Below are positions 8,801-16,424 of a stretch of 25,363 nucleotides of DNA, piece by piece. The notes beneath the pieces were generated by a model. That model was not told where the DNA came from, did not search any database, and was given only the letters and a program-made list of their open reading frames with translations. Every line of letters starts with the position of its first letter. Position 1 is the stretch's first letter. This stretch comes from an uncultured Azospirillum sp. (GTDB lineage Bacteria; Pseudomonadota; Alphaproteobacteria; RF32; CAG-239). The position numbers were made by a program, and so were the translations under genes. Where the stretch lies: the NCBI GenBank assembly GCA_900542055.1, contig UQMA01000023.1, positions 1-25,363 of the forward strand, in the 5' to 3' direction.

Positions 8801-9759
8801 GCTTCGGGAACCATAAAAAGATCTGACAGTTTAGCTGCTGTTTTTGCCGCCGCCGTTTCAACCGTTTTCTCAGCCGACTGCGATTTTACGTCAACAGTTT
8901 CAGCTTTTTCTAAAGTTATTGTTTTGAGCTCAGCTGTTTTTGGCGATGTCATTTTAGAAGCTACAGCTTTAACTCGCGGCATTAACTGTGCAAAACCGAC
9001 CCGAGAATGCCCATATATGAAAGATGTTTTCTTTGTGTCTTCACTTGTTGTCTTATCTTCTGTCGGGTATGGAGCCGGATTTACGATTTGCGGCTGGCGA
9101 AGCAGTCTGGCCGCATAATATTGATTTCTCATGGCAACCAGCTGTTCTGTAATTTTCAAAATATCGTTAAATTTACGATTGGCAAGATAGGCGCTGTAAT
9201 TTGTACCGTTTTCGTCATCGGCACCTTCTGAATTTCCTTTACCGGAGAGTGTTTCTTCGCCGAATTGTTCAACATCGGTGCGCAGATTGGCAAGCTGGCT
9301 TTCCAATTCAACAATTGCCGTTCTCATTTCGACCAAAGTGTCATAGTAAAACTGCTGAGCTTTCATTTCATAAGCTTTGTTTACCCGCGAGTCTGTACTC
9401 GGGTATTGCAAAAACAGCTCTGTAAACGCCGTTTGTACAGCGTCCGCCTTGCATATATCTACCGAACTGTTTTCATCAATATCTTTTGAACCGGGGATTT
9501 TGCTTATAAGTTTGTTTATTTTTCCAGCATACTTTTCTATTCCTGCTTTAAGTTTGGTCATATTTTCTTTAACAGTAGCAACCACACCTTCCTGCACGGC
9601 ATTAATCTGAGCCACAACAGTCTGCGCGGTGGCTTTTGCATCACCGGCAGCATCAAAAGTCACACCTGCGACCAATTGAGCGCTAACAGGCTGAGCAAAA
9701 AGCAAACACACAGCAAAGACATAAACAGTAAAAGGAATTTTTATATGCTTGTTAATCAT
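5842..9759 (-). CDS. Very large secreted helical/coiled-coil protein of the T4SS cluster, function unknown
   Basis: 1305 residues. AGGAGA lies 7 nt before the ATG and a signal peptide ends at P-V-S-A-Q (about residue 28). There are no later membrane helices, so it should be periplasmic or surface-exposed. About 30-225 is a helical region with a helix pair (about 138-160 and 195-222) split by an acidic loop, resembling the neighbouring secreted proteins. About 290-380 is Ala/Lys-rich, 390-440 contains a Trp/Gly/Cys segment, and about 600-860 is a long Lys/Glu/Ala coiled coil. About 870-1130 is the only part that looks globular, with several cysteines, and the end (about 1165-1295) is helical again. 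It sits 12 bp after the 450-residue gene and 15 bp before a VirB8. I do not recognise a named family. A stalk, tip or adhesin role for the secretion apparatus is inference. Confidence 0.85.
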   Translation of the reverse strand: MINKHIKIPFTVYVFAVCLLFAQPVSAQLVAGVTFDAAGDAKATAQTVVAQINAVQEGVVATVKENMTKLKAGIEKYAGKINKLISKIPGSKDIDENSSVDICKADAVQTAFTELFLQYPSTDSRVNKAYEMKAQQFYYDTLVEMRTAIVELESQLANLRTDVEQFGEETLSGKGNSEGADDENGTNYSAYLANRKFNDILKITEQLVAMRNQYYAARLLRQPQIVNPAPYPTEDKTTSEDTKKTSFIYGHSRVGFAQLMPRVKAVASKMTSPKTAELKTITLEKAETVDVKSQSAEKTVETAAAKTAAKLSDLFMVPEAPETSALLQGSETELAALSKVSEAQKIVNEAVKVHNALQQLPGYKDLYKQYSLFRQLHAKAVEAVKNADQCVIKYVGRRYDNPNSVWFGQDNEPENTCDYNGRKGLSGWTIAAFQVANASVGNDIDVDAFAETDIDLSQDSKTLTEENSAQLEAQNSQISTDNLFASPSKAQEFSDSIREVELLNWQIGRKAAQYLVEDQYSEKPVYGKAAHPYPLWNDQRSYYNQYLDGKYANMKAYLNKLDLSDRALEIAEILNNSESESDEKAANSRGLNQISSALKKKPSSSSGTTKLLAAKAEALTAIKKKETAALAPYEAKITDLNEQIDAWSSMINSTTAKINKVDENVKLNEGRAETAQKDITYMNERGTNSSSSTFNLAKQTLATAGNEQAEGITKLGKLRVEVSKYKTKRDKLTQEKTATEEKIKTISQKYQEDIIAVENEYDAQIAAIQSDSDVASKLVSIYSSLKLKNSSLKSLLSKADDLVNKARGCAETLIEKHQEDLSAMKNDDALYLKTNNAKVVAKHAALIESMKNLPKTCFSHDVQKTIGIRSANPDSIISLLTDAFKSALTKSVCSNYACDKADTQYFVGLPAKARDFTAPKAPLTAHYPAVRDMVHLDTTDYKKIEMSQDGRLSRTAFLNYGITQPYVWQLMLSDKAYIERGMDLSAALNLGGEGKSFMRGNLLPCRSGTYMIDALSVGKYEITDTQTQSSANNKKMLETLSDCRELHIVNRVLGVAKLIDTYVIKDTDVDSKVLGNAGGEISNPTSSELGMFLRYKSGSLQINERPHQGYGLLIAKEKNAEKTGKYDLNAEDNMYQRAMFSKNQIGDFLHFVDKETRIKKNVDEIQASMDEIKTGLKELFEQMGFSLKDDLDLAKSSDYDYVIKKLKERKNILVSEAGAELDTINHANATVKERFDKVDNTYSALVQDSKALVNLSANTQAGGPLAESIKTEETNQKVIEKARNEGYAAIQKEIDNYEQPICMPY

Positions 9760-9771
9760 CTGTTTTCTCCT

Positions 9772-11124
9772 TTATTTTTCCGTTTTGTCTGTTGCCGAAG
9801 GTGTTGGGGCTGAATTGTTTTCAGCCGGCTTAGCCGAATTACTTTCTGACGGCTTGTTTTCTTTAGCTTTTTCGGCTTCGGCTTTGGCTTTTTCTGCCTC
9901 AGCTTCCGCTTTTGCTTGAGCCTCCTTTTCTTGCTGAGCATATTCGGCAATTGCTTTTTCGCTTGCCTCAACAGCTGCCTCTGATGGAGCTTCTATTCCC
10001 TCTTCGATAGCTTTATCTTCACCGAATTTAGTCGCCGGAGTGGTTTCAACTTCATACTTGTCGGTTTCTGGATTAAACTTATAATTATCAAAATTAAAGT
10101 TTGAAATAGATGTATCGGCATTGATTTTCGAAAATGGACTGAAAGCTAAATCGTGACTGATTTGCAATTTCAAATCCTGTAAAATCAAATCGGTATAGTT
10201 AAGCAACGCCATCATATTAGATTTTTTAATATCAATGGCGGCAACAGATTTAGCAGCAGTTGAACCTTCCATTTCTGCTGATTTTTCTTTTTTATCGGTG
10301 GTTGTTTCATTGTCTTTCAACAATCCCGAACGAATGATTGTGTTGCGCTTAATAACTTCGTTTAAATCCGCCCAATACAAAGAGTAGTACACCTCGCGAT
10401 ACGCATAAACTATATTGTTTGTAACTTTGGTTTCTTTTTTCGGAGAAAGCAAAGACAAAGTATCTTTCAGATTTTCTGTTGAATCATAATTTTTAGCCAA
10501 TGCAACCAAGCTCTTAATCGGTTTAAATTCCTCCATCAATTTTGCCTTTGAATCATCAAATGTCGACAAAAGCGAGTTGCTGTCTTCAACAATTTTGTGA
10601 ATTTTCTGATAAGTTTTGCTGGTTATTTCAGCGCGTTTTTTCTGCAATTCAGCTATTTTCTTTGTATTATTTTTGGCATTTTCCGGATGTGCCAAAGTAT
10701 CTTTATTCAACTCTTCGATATTTTTATCAATTTCAGCTATTTTTTTATTGCTTTCGCTACTAACGTTAGCCGCATCCTGCGCTGCTTTATCTTTAGTTTC
10801 GGCTTTCTTTTTATCTATTTTTTTAAACTTTGTTGCAAGCGAGGCAATTTTATCAGCGTCTAAATTTTTATAATCGGATATTGATTTCGCGTAGTCCAGA
10901 GCTTCTTTAGCCCCTTTTCCGTATTGGATAGTTGTTTGAATGAAAGTGCTTTGTTCAACTTTTTTATAGGTATTAATCGCCCAGCTTTTTACAGAGGTAA
11001 AAGTTTTTTTGATAGAATTGACAAAGTCGGTTTTAAATGGAGGCAGCAAAAAAGCCTCAGCTTTTTGCGGAAGAGAAAAAGCCATTACCGATGCAATTAT
11101 GGCTGTTAATATCAGTTTTTTCAT
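9772..11124 (-). CDS. Secreted coiled-coil protein of the T4SS cluster, function unknown
   Basis: 450 residues; the start overlaps the previous stop (ATGA) with GGAG 7 nt upstream. A signal peptide ends at K-A-E-A-F (about residue 24). About 90-180 is a Lys/Glu coiled coil, and 131-169 closely resembles a segment of the extended pilin at 16425-17621. A helix rich in Tyr (about 243-265, Y-A-Y-R-E-V-Y-Y-S-L-Y-W) and a later helix (about 305-335) flank a charged loop, the same arrangement as in the 225-residue neighbour. The C-terminus (about 385-450) is an E-A-K repeat, probably a single helix, followed by a Ser/Pro/Asn-rich tail. A VirB5-type minor pilus or stalk protein is possible from position; sequence alone does not show it. 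Confidence 0.82.
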   Translation of the reverse strand: MKKLILTAIIASVMAFSLPQKAEAFLLPPFKTDFVNSIKKTFTSVKSWAINTYKKVEQSTFIQTTIQYGKGAKEALDYAKSISDYKNLDADKIASLATKFKKIDKKKAETKDKAAQDAANVSSESNKKIAEIDKNIEELNKDTLAHPENAKNNTKKIAELQKKRAEITSKTYQKIHKIVEDSNSLLSTFDDSKAKLMEEFKPIKSLVALAKNYDSTENLKDTLSLLSPKKETKVTNNIVYAYREVYYSLYWADLNEVIKRNTIIRSGLLKDNETTTDKKEKSAEMEGSTAAKSVAAIDIKKSNMMALLNYTDLILQDLKLQISHDLAFSPFSKINADTSISNFNFDNYKFNPETDKYEVETTPATKFGEDKAIEEGIEAPSEAAVEASEKAIAEYAQQEKEAQAKAEAEAEKAKAEAEKAKENKPSESNSAKPAENNSAPTPSATDKTEK

Positions 11125-11798
11125 TTTGCATCTCCTTTTTTATCATCGTCTTCTTCAGCCTTTGCACTCAAACTTCGAGCCATAAGACGCAATGTAAACT
11201 CTTCCATAGAACTTTGCATATCAAGTATGCGGTTCCAGCGGCGAGCTGATTCCATCGCCTCGTCATTTGCCATTTGTAAAGATACGCGCGAATCTTTGCT
11301 CTCCGAAGCCTCGTCTTTTTTCTCTTCTTTTTTGCTTTCTTTTATACATTTCTGAACTTTTTCGGTACGGATGGTAAAAGCAAAGGCATAAATACGAGCC
11401 AAATCGGTACGAAGAATATTATCATTAAGTTCTTTTGAGGCTTGATGAGTTGCCACCTGATTTTGATTTGTATAATTCGGCATAGTATCTTTTGAAATTG
11501 CTTTTTCAAGCTTTTTCTTATCTTTGATATTTTGAGCAATAGCCTTAGCCTGTTTTACGACAATCTTATCAAATCCCGTTGCTTTAACAGCTTTGACTAT
11601 ACCTCCGATGTTTCCTTGTCTTGCAGAATTATAAACCGACTCAACTTTTTCTTTTGTCTGCTGAACCGTCTGAGCTTTTTTCTGAAGCTTTTCAACTTGC
11701 GTCATTGTGTTTTCAAAGGCTTCCATATCCGCATAAGCTTGCGAAATATTCAGCAAACCGACACATACGACCGATATCAGTAATATCTTTTTCATCAT
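11121..11798 (-). CDS. Secreted helical protein, possibly VirB5/TrbJ-like
   Basis: 225 residues. It starts with two ATGs that overlap the upstream stop (ATGA), implying translational coupling. A signal peptide ends at A-Y-A-D (about residue 24). The mature protein is almost all helix: a coiled coil near residues 25-60, a Gly-containing turn (Q-G-N-I-G-G-I-V), a basic helix, then L-A-R-I-Y-A-F-A-F-T-I-R, a Lys/Glu loop and a final amphipathic helix (S-A-R-R-W-N-R-I-L-D-M). Size, signal peptide, all-helical make-up and location downstream of VirB4 resemble VirB5/TrbJ minor pilus components. I see no diagnostic motif, so the family call is an inference. Confidence 0.8.
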   Translation of the reverse strand: MMKKILLISVVCVGLLNISQAYADMEAFENTMTQVEKLQKKAQTVQQTKEKVESVYNSARQGNIGGIVKAVKATGFDKIVVKQAKAIAQNIKDKKKLEKAISKDTMPNYTNQNQVATHQASKELNDNILRTDLARIYAFAFTIRTEKVQKCIKESKKEEKKDEASESKDSRVSLQMANDEAMESARRWNRILDMQSSMEEFTLRLMARSLSAKAEEDDDKKGDAK

Positions 11799-13501
11799 TT
11801 ACCCCCATCGGTTTTTGCACCATCATTTTTATCATCGGTAGTTTTCTCAAGCACGTCTTTCGGCGCTTCGCAAATATACTTAACACTGCTCAAAATAGTT
11901 TGAGCCGAAACCAGCAAAGACATTTTATTTAACAAAATTTGTGTTTGCTCATTTGTCAAAGCAATAACCATTGTATCATCACGGGTATTATTGCTGTCTG
12001 CGCCGAGATCTTCCTGTTTATCCAAAGTGTCGCCATAGTTTGACGATTCATACTTACCTTGAGTTGCTTCCGCCAGCAAAGCAACAACTGTATTGTAAAC
12101 CATAGATTGACAGTCTTTGCGGCTGTTAATAGCATCATATTGGTTTTTAGCATTATTTTCACTTACAATCTTAGTTGTGCACTCTTTAATCTTTTCGGCA
12201 TCCTGCAAATCTTTAATGCTTATACCGCAACGCTGCGCCAAAGGAGAAATAAATGTTCCCTTTGAATCAATGCCAACACCCTTGGTATTGTCTGCAGCTT
12301 CATCAGCAAACATCATTTTGCTGCTGAAACTGATGGTGCTGTTTGACATTCTTTCAATTTTCATTGCCGGAGCCGTTTTTAAGCTCGGAGCTGTCTTCAA
12401 AGTCGGCGAAACCCTGAATTTACGCACCGCCGTTGCCGGCTGTGTTGTGGCAACCGCTTTTTGTTCAGCAACGGAAGAAGATAAATTTTTACTTTCAAGA
12501 GCCGATTTAACAGCAGATTTTAACGTTGTTTTTGCGGTTGAATTCTTGGCTGCAGAAAGCATTTTATTCTGCACTGAAACTTTATTTAATTTAGCATTTG
12601 CTGCCGCTGCCGTAACTGCTTGTTTCAGGCCTCCAAAACGAGTTCTTCCTGTTGTAGCATTGGTTATGGTCGGAGTTGAAATTTTTTCAACCGTGTCTGT
12701 TGGTTCATCAGTCTGCTCTGCATCAGCATCATCCGTTCCGTCAGCGTCTTCTTCAACGACCTTATCCAAATCAGTATCAACGGCTTTAACATCAAGCTGC
12801 CGCAATGGCTGGAGGGTATCCATTCTCTGCAATTCAGCTGAAACCGGACTTACTTGAGCAGAAATCGGGAAAGACTGTTCTGAGGTTACGGGTGTTGCAA
12901 GCATTTCCTGTGTTGTCGCTTGCTGATAAGTTTCGCTATTTGCAAATCCTTCAGCTGTTTCTAGTGTAGAAACAGATTCAGCATCATAATCGGAATCATA
13001 ATCACTGTCATAGTCAGCGCTGTATTCTTCATCCTCACCGCCGGCGCTCTCTTCGCCTTCGTATTCGCCTTCTTCATCGCTGTCGTCATAGGAGTCTTTT
13101 CCGACTTTGCTGTTCACCATATCCATCAAGGCTTGATATTCTTCCTGACGTTTGGCTATTTCACCTTGATATTTATTATAAGTTTCCATTCCTTCGCTAA
13201 TGCGTTTCTGTGCATTCTGTGCGGTTTCTAAGGCTTTTTTAGCTTTTTCAGGATCAATTCCTAATTTTCCGGTAAATTTTGCGAGGGTGCCGGCGGAATC
13301 TCCCACAATAGCGTTAAGATTACTGCCGTTAGCTATGGTTTCAATTCCCTGTTGGATACCTGTTTGACCTTGCGCCACAATTCCGACTGTGCCCGCAATG
13401 TTTCCGGCGTCCATGGTCGGCAGTCCCGCAAAAGCAGGAAACGCGCCGACAACAGTCGCCACGCATGCCAAAACCATATAAAAATACTTATTTTTTATCA
13501 T
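11795..13501 (-). CDS. VirB5-like secreted protein with acidic and Ala/Lys-rich insertion
   Basis: 568 residues. A very strong AGGAGG lies just upstream of the ATG. The signal peptide ends at A-F-A-G (about residue 25), and the mature N-terminus G-L-P-T-M-D-A-G-N-I-A resembles the G-I-P-V-x-D-x-x-N-L start typical of VirB5 proteins. A coiled coil follows (about 80-128). About 136-175 is a very acidic Asp/Ser/Tyr stretch with S-D-Y-D repeats, about 240-390 is low-complexity Thr/Lys/Ala, and about 420-550 is a Cys-containing helical domain with several cysteines. VirB5 is usually about 220 residues, so the VirB5-like ends seem separated by a large insertion. It is first in a run of four secreted proteins after VirB4, the place where VirB5 is expected. 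Confidence 0.82.
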   Translation of the reverse strand: MIKNKYFYMVLACVATVVGAFPAFAGLPTMDAGNIAGTVGIVAQGQTGIQQGIETIANGSNLNAIVGDSAGTLAKFTGKLGIDPEKAKKALETAQNAQKRISEGMETYNKYQGEIAKRQEEYQALMDMVNSKVGKDSYDDSDEEGEYEGEESAGGEDEEYSADYDSDYDSDYDAESVSTLETAEGFANSETYQQATTQEMLATPVTSEQSFPISAQVSPVSAELQRMDTLQPLRQLDVKAVDTDLDKVVEEDADGTDDADAEQTDEPTDTVEKISTPTITNATTGRTRFGGLKQAVTAAAANAKLNKVSVQNKMLSAAKNSTAKTTLKSAVKSALESKNLSSSVAEQKAVATTQPATAVRKFRVSPTLKTAPSLKTAPAMKIERMSNSTISFSSKMMFADEAADNTKGVGIDSKGTFISPLAQRCGISIKDLQDAEKIKECTTKIVSENNAKNQYDAINSRKDCQSMVYNTVVALLAEATQGKYESSNYGDTLDKQEDLGADSNNTRDDTMVIALTNEQTQILLNKMSLLVSAQTILSSVKYICEAPKDVLEKTTDDKNDGAKTDGGK

Positions 13502-13510
13502 ACCACCCTC

Positions 13511-13531
13511 CTATGAGATTTATCCTCATAG
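13511..13531 (-). promoter_or_regulatory. Hairpin abutting the ribosome binding site of the VirB5-like gene
   Basis: CTATGAG (13511-13517) and CTCATAG (13525-13531) form a 7-bp stem with a 7-nt loop. On the mRNA the last bases of the stem touch the strong AGGAGG of the gene starting at 13501. Upstream, the rest of the 77-bp gap after VirB4 is AT-rich with a run of nine T on the transcribed sense (13543-13551). Opening and closing of this hairpin could tune translation of the four secreted proteins relative to VirB4; this is inference. Confidence 0.4.
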
Positions 13532-13578
13532 TATATGATAACAAAAAAAAACTATTTTATAAACTTATTTTATGCGGT

Positions 13579-16011
13579 TTAGGCAAGATTTAAATATTTT
13601 GTAACAAAGTTTTCTTCGCCATACTGCTTTATCAAATCTTCAACAAGCAAAACATTTTTACGGCTGGAGTTATAAAGCTTCAAATACGGTCCGAGGCCGC
13701 TCAAATTCACATCCAAAATAACCGATTCACCTGTTGCCGGTCTGGAAAGCAAAATTGCATAAGGGAAATCGCGGTACGATTTACCAAAAACAAAGTCAAT
13801 TTCGCGCTGATTCAAATTCCAGTTGGCATAATCCTCAGGACGGGCTTGCGGGTTGCGGAAAAAGATAACCGTTTGGCATTGACCGCGAATAACCTCGCCG
13901 ACGCCAAGAGAGTCTATAATATTCGGCTGTTGAAAAGCGCACAAATAAGCCTGACGTTTTTTACGACCTTCTTGCAAACCAATCATAAAATAGTCACGGA
14001 ACATCGGGTGTTTGAGCATTGGCGCAGTTTCATCAATCATAATCAAAGACGGAACGCCGGTTTCGCCGGTTTCAGATTGAATACGATGCATAATATAGCT
14101 GATAACCGCAGGCGCCAAAGTATCATCTTCAAAAATATGCGTAAAGTCAAATGCCATAAAACGTTTACTGTGCAAATCAAGGCTATCATTTTTAGCATTA
14201 AAAATTTTGCCGTATTGATCAGGGTTAACCCAGCGGTACAGTTCGCGGCGCATGTTTCCCGTCGGAGAAAAGCAACTCTTGTAAAGATTACTCATAACTC
14301 GTTCTTCAGGGCGCAGATAATCAAATGCCGTTGTAATAGCACGGGCAATTTCGCGTTCAGAAAGGGCATCGTCAACCATTGTAATGGATTTTATCCAGCG
14401 ACGGAGAAAAGCACGGTTATTTGGTGTCGGCGCTGTATCAAACGGATTAAGCGAAACATTTTTTTCATCGCCGTCAAAGCCGATATAAGCCCCGCCGACG
14501 GCTTTGGTAAAAATTTCAGCACCCAAGTGTCTATCAAAGAAAAATACTTTCAAATCTTTGTGGCGCATCGCCTGACCGGCCAAAAAAGTAAGCAAAGTCG
14601 TTTTACCTTGTCCGGTAGGACCGATAATGCAGCAGTGGGCAACAGCAGCTTCTTCGGAAGAAACGTGAAACTGAAAACGATAACCTGAACCGGTTGTGGT
14701 GCGAAACGTTGTAATAGCCCCCGGACCCCAGTCGCATTTATTAAACCCTTCTGCCGGTTTATCAAACGAAACTGCCGCTGTAACCACACGCGACAAATAT
14801 CTGTATGTCCGAGGATAAGTGTCATAAGTCGGAAATTGATTGAAAAACGTAGCTTGAGCGACCCAGCCCTCACGCACAGGTGTAACGCCGAACAAACGGC
14901 AAATACGTTGAACTTCGCTTTCAGCAAAGTCTATTTCGGCCTTGCTTTTTCCTTTTAAGACCATAGTCATGGCATATTCAGTAAGCGCTTGATAGTTGGC
15001 ATCACTGTCTTCAATCGAGCTCATAGCGTATTGATATTGGTCAATTACATCTTGCGAAAAGCTGGTCATGCGCGCCATATTGCGCTGCTGAATCAGCAAG
15101 GCTTTAGCTGTCGGACGATAAATAGGCTTGATGTTGTGAAGCAAGCTCAATTCGCAATCAATTGCCAGCAAAGAAACAATCATAGATTCATCCATATAGT
15201 CGCCTGATGAACGAATTCCCATAGTGATGGCCAATGTTTCTCGATCGCCGGATTTAAAACGAATCATTCCGTTTTCTCCGGTAAAATGAATCTGATCGGC
15301 AGTTAAAAGCTCATTCAGCTGCGCACCTTCCGCATTGCCGATTTTAGGATCGGGAGTCGAAACCGGACTGCATAAGCGGCTGAAAACGTGGAACGGGCTA
15401 TCTGTCGCCTTGCTGTCTTCACTTTCCTGCATAGCGTGAACACCATATTCGCTCAATGTTGCAAGCAAAGTCTGCGAAGCATAATTCAAATCTTTAAGTG
15501 CATCGGGGCGATCCGGAACCGAAATGACAATATAATGCGAATTGCTGTAAACCCTGTCTAATGTTGATTGCCATGTATAGGCAACTTTTTCGAGAATCGG
15601 ATTGTCAAAAGTATTTTCGATAACGTCCGCAGGAATACGCTCACGCAAAGTTATAACACGCGCCGTAACCTGCAAGTCTGCCAAACTGTCAAGCCACGAC
15701 TTGCGCGCCTCGGCCATAGAAATATTTTTTTCTTCCGTAGCAAAAGCCAAATCAAGACCTTCCACCTGAAAAACACGCGCAAATGAACCGTTATAGCAAC
15801 GGATTGTCATACCATCGGACATCAACTTATTAAAAGGCAAAAAATCGGCAACCTTTGACTCGTTAGGCTGAGGCAAAATTATACGTCCAAGCTTCGTAAT
15901 CCACAAACCGGCAAAAGCCGCCGCAGAAATGAAACCGAGCGTTGCGACAATAACTTCTTTGCTGCTTAAACCCTGCACAAAGATGTTAAAAAAATCAAAA
16001 TCAGGGTGCAA
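13579..16011 (-). CDS. virB4: VirB4-family T4SS ATPase
   Basis: 810 residues. No in-frame ATG lies near the N-terminus, so the start is the TTG at 16011 with GGGGAA about 6 nt upstream, overlapping the end of VirB3. A hydrophobic segment at about 20-40 may be a membrane anchor. The N-terminal CagE/TrbE/VirB4 domain (about 60-400) is followed by the RecA-like ATPase: Walker A G-P-T-G-Q-G-K-T-T at about 464-472, F-F-F-D-R after the next strand, Walker B L-I-M-I-D-E at about 656-661, and a conserved C-A-F-Q-Q-P segment at about 691-696. The length matches the family (about 780-850). VirB4 powers pilus biogenesis and substrate transfer at the inner membrane. All key nucleotide-binding residues are intact, so this copy looks functional. 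Confidence 0.97.
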   Translation of the reverse strand: MHPDFDFFNIFVQGLSSKEVIVATLGFISAAAFAGLWITKLGRIILPQPNESKVADFLPFNKLMSDGMTIRCYNGSFARVFQVEGLDLAFATEEKNISMAEARKSWLDSLADLQVTARVITLRERIPADVIENTFDNPILEKVAYTWQSTLDRVYSNSHYIVISVPDRPDALKDLNYASQTLLATLSEYGVHAMQESEDSKATDSPFHVFSRLCSPVSTPDPKIGNAEGAQLNELLTADQIHFTGENGMIRFKSGDRETLAITMGIRSSGDYMDESMIVSLLAIDCELSLLHNIKPIYRPTAKALLIQQRNMARMTSFSQDVIDQYQYAMSSIEDSDANYQALTEYAMTMVLKGKSKAEIDFAESEVQRICRLFGVTPVREGWVAQATFFNQFPTYDTYPRTYRYLSRVVTAAVSFDKPAEGFNKCDWGPGAITTFRTTTGSGYRFQFHVSSEEAAVAHCCIIGPTGQGKTTLLTFLAGQAMRHKDLKVFFFDRHLGAEIFTKAVGGAYIGFDGDEKNVSLNPFDTAPTPNNRAFLRRWIKSITMVDDALSEREIARAITTAFDYLRPEERVMSNLYKSCFSPTGNMRRELYRWVNPDQYGKIFNAKNDSLDLHSKRFMAFDFTHIFEDDTLAPAVISYIMHRIQSETGETGVPSLIMIDETAPMLKHPMFRDYFMIGLQEGRKKRQAYLCAFQQPNIIDSLGVGEVIRGQCQTVIFFRNPQARPEDYANWNLNQREIDFVFGKSYRDFPYAILLSRPATGESVILDVNLSGLGPYLKLYNSSRKNVLLVEDLIKQYGEENFVTKYLNLA

Positions 16012-16291
16012 ATTTATTCCCCTTTGTTTTATACAGATTGTTAGTTACACGATAAGTTTGCCCAAAGGCCTGAATCATATTAGAAATATGCGGTTCTTTT
16101 GTTCCCCATAAAATTATGCCCGAATGAACAATTAAAATTGTGATCACAAAAAGCAACGGGTTTACATCAAAAGCCCCGATTGATGTAAACATAACCGGAA
16201 ACTGCAGTCCTAAATTTAATAGCACCGGCAAAAACGGTCCCCATAATATTTTCGGAGGACTGGCAACAGCTTTTAATATTGGTTCTCTCAT
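16001..16291 (-). CDS. virB3: VirB3-like inner-membrane T4SS protein
   Basis: 96 residues from the ATG at 16291, which has GGAG 5 nt upstream; a longer frame opens at 16375 but its extra 28 residues lie on the terminator side and look non-coding. Two hydrophobic segments (about 20-40 and 45-65) are followed by a short basic tail, with the VirB3-like H-x-G-I-I-L-W-G-T-K-E-P-H turn after the second. It overlaps VirB4, the usual VirB3-VirB4 pairing; in some systems the two are even fused. VirB3 associates with VirB4 in the inner-membrane complex. Confidence 0.87.
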   Translation of the reverse strand: MREPILKAVASPPKILWGPFLPVLLNLGLQFPVMFTSIGAFDVNPLLFVITILIVHSGIILWGTKEPHISNMIQAFGQTYRVTNNLYKTKGNKFAP

Positions 16292-16375
16292 AAAAACTCC
16301 GCATGATTTTTTAGTCAATTTTACAAGAAAAGTTTTTGCTTTGCAACAAAAAACCTCGACAGGCATTAAGAGCAA

Positions 16376-16406
16376 AAAAATATGCCGCGTTTTGCGGCAT
16401 ATTTTT
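16376..16406 (-). terminator. Intrinsic terminator between the pilin genes and VirB3
   Basis: AAAAATATGCCGC (16376-16388) pairs perfectly with GCGGCATATTTTT (16394-16406): 13 bp with a 5-nt loop. In the leftward direction the stem ends in a run of T (complement of 16374-16380), a textbook rho-independent terminator, and the A/T flanks make it symmetrical. It lies 18 bp after the third pilin and about 85 bp before VirB3. No obvious new promoter is seen between it and VirB3, so partial read-through may supply the rest of the operon. Confidence 0.88.
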
Positions 16407-16424
16407 GCACTTTGCTTCAGAGTT

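Noticed and set aside
13846..14688. A 280-codon plus-strand open frame inside VirB4
   Set aside because: It is antisense to the ATPase domain with intact Walker motifs, and its translation shows no recognisable or coherent domain.
16292..16375. N-terminal extension of VirB3 to 16375
   Set aside because: The ATG at 16291 has a good ribosome binding site and begins the conserved region; the extension would start right next to the terminator stem.
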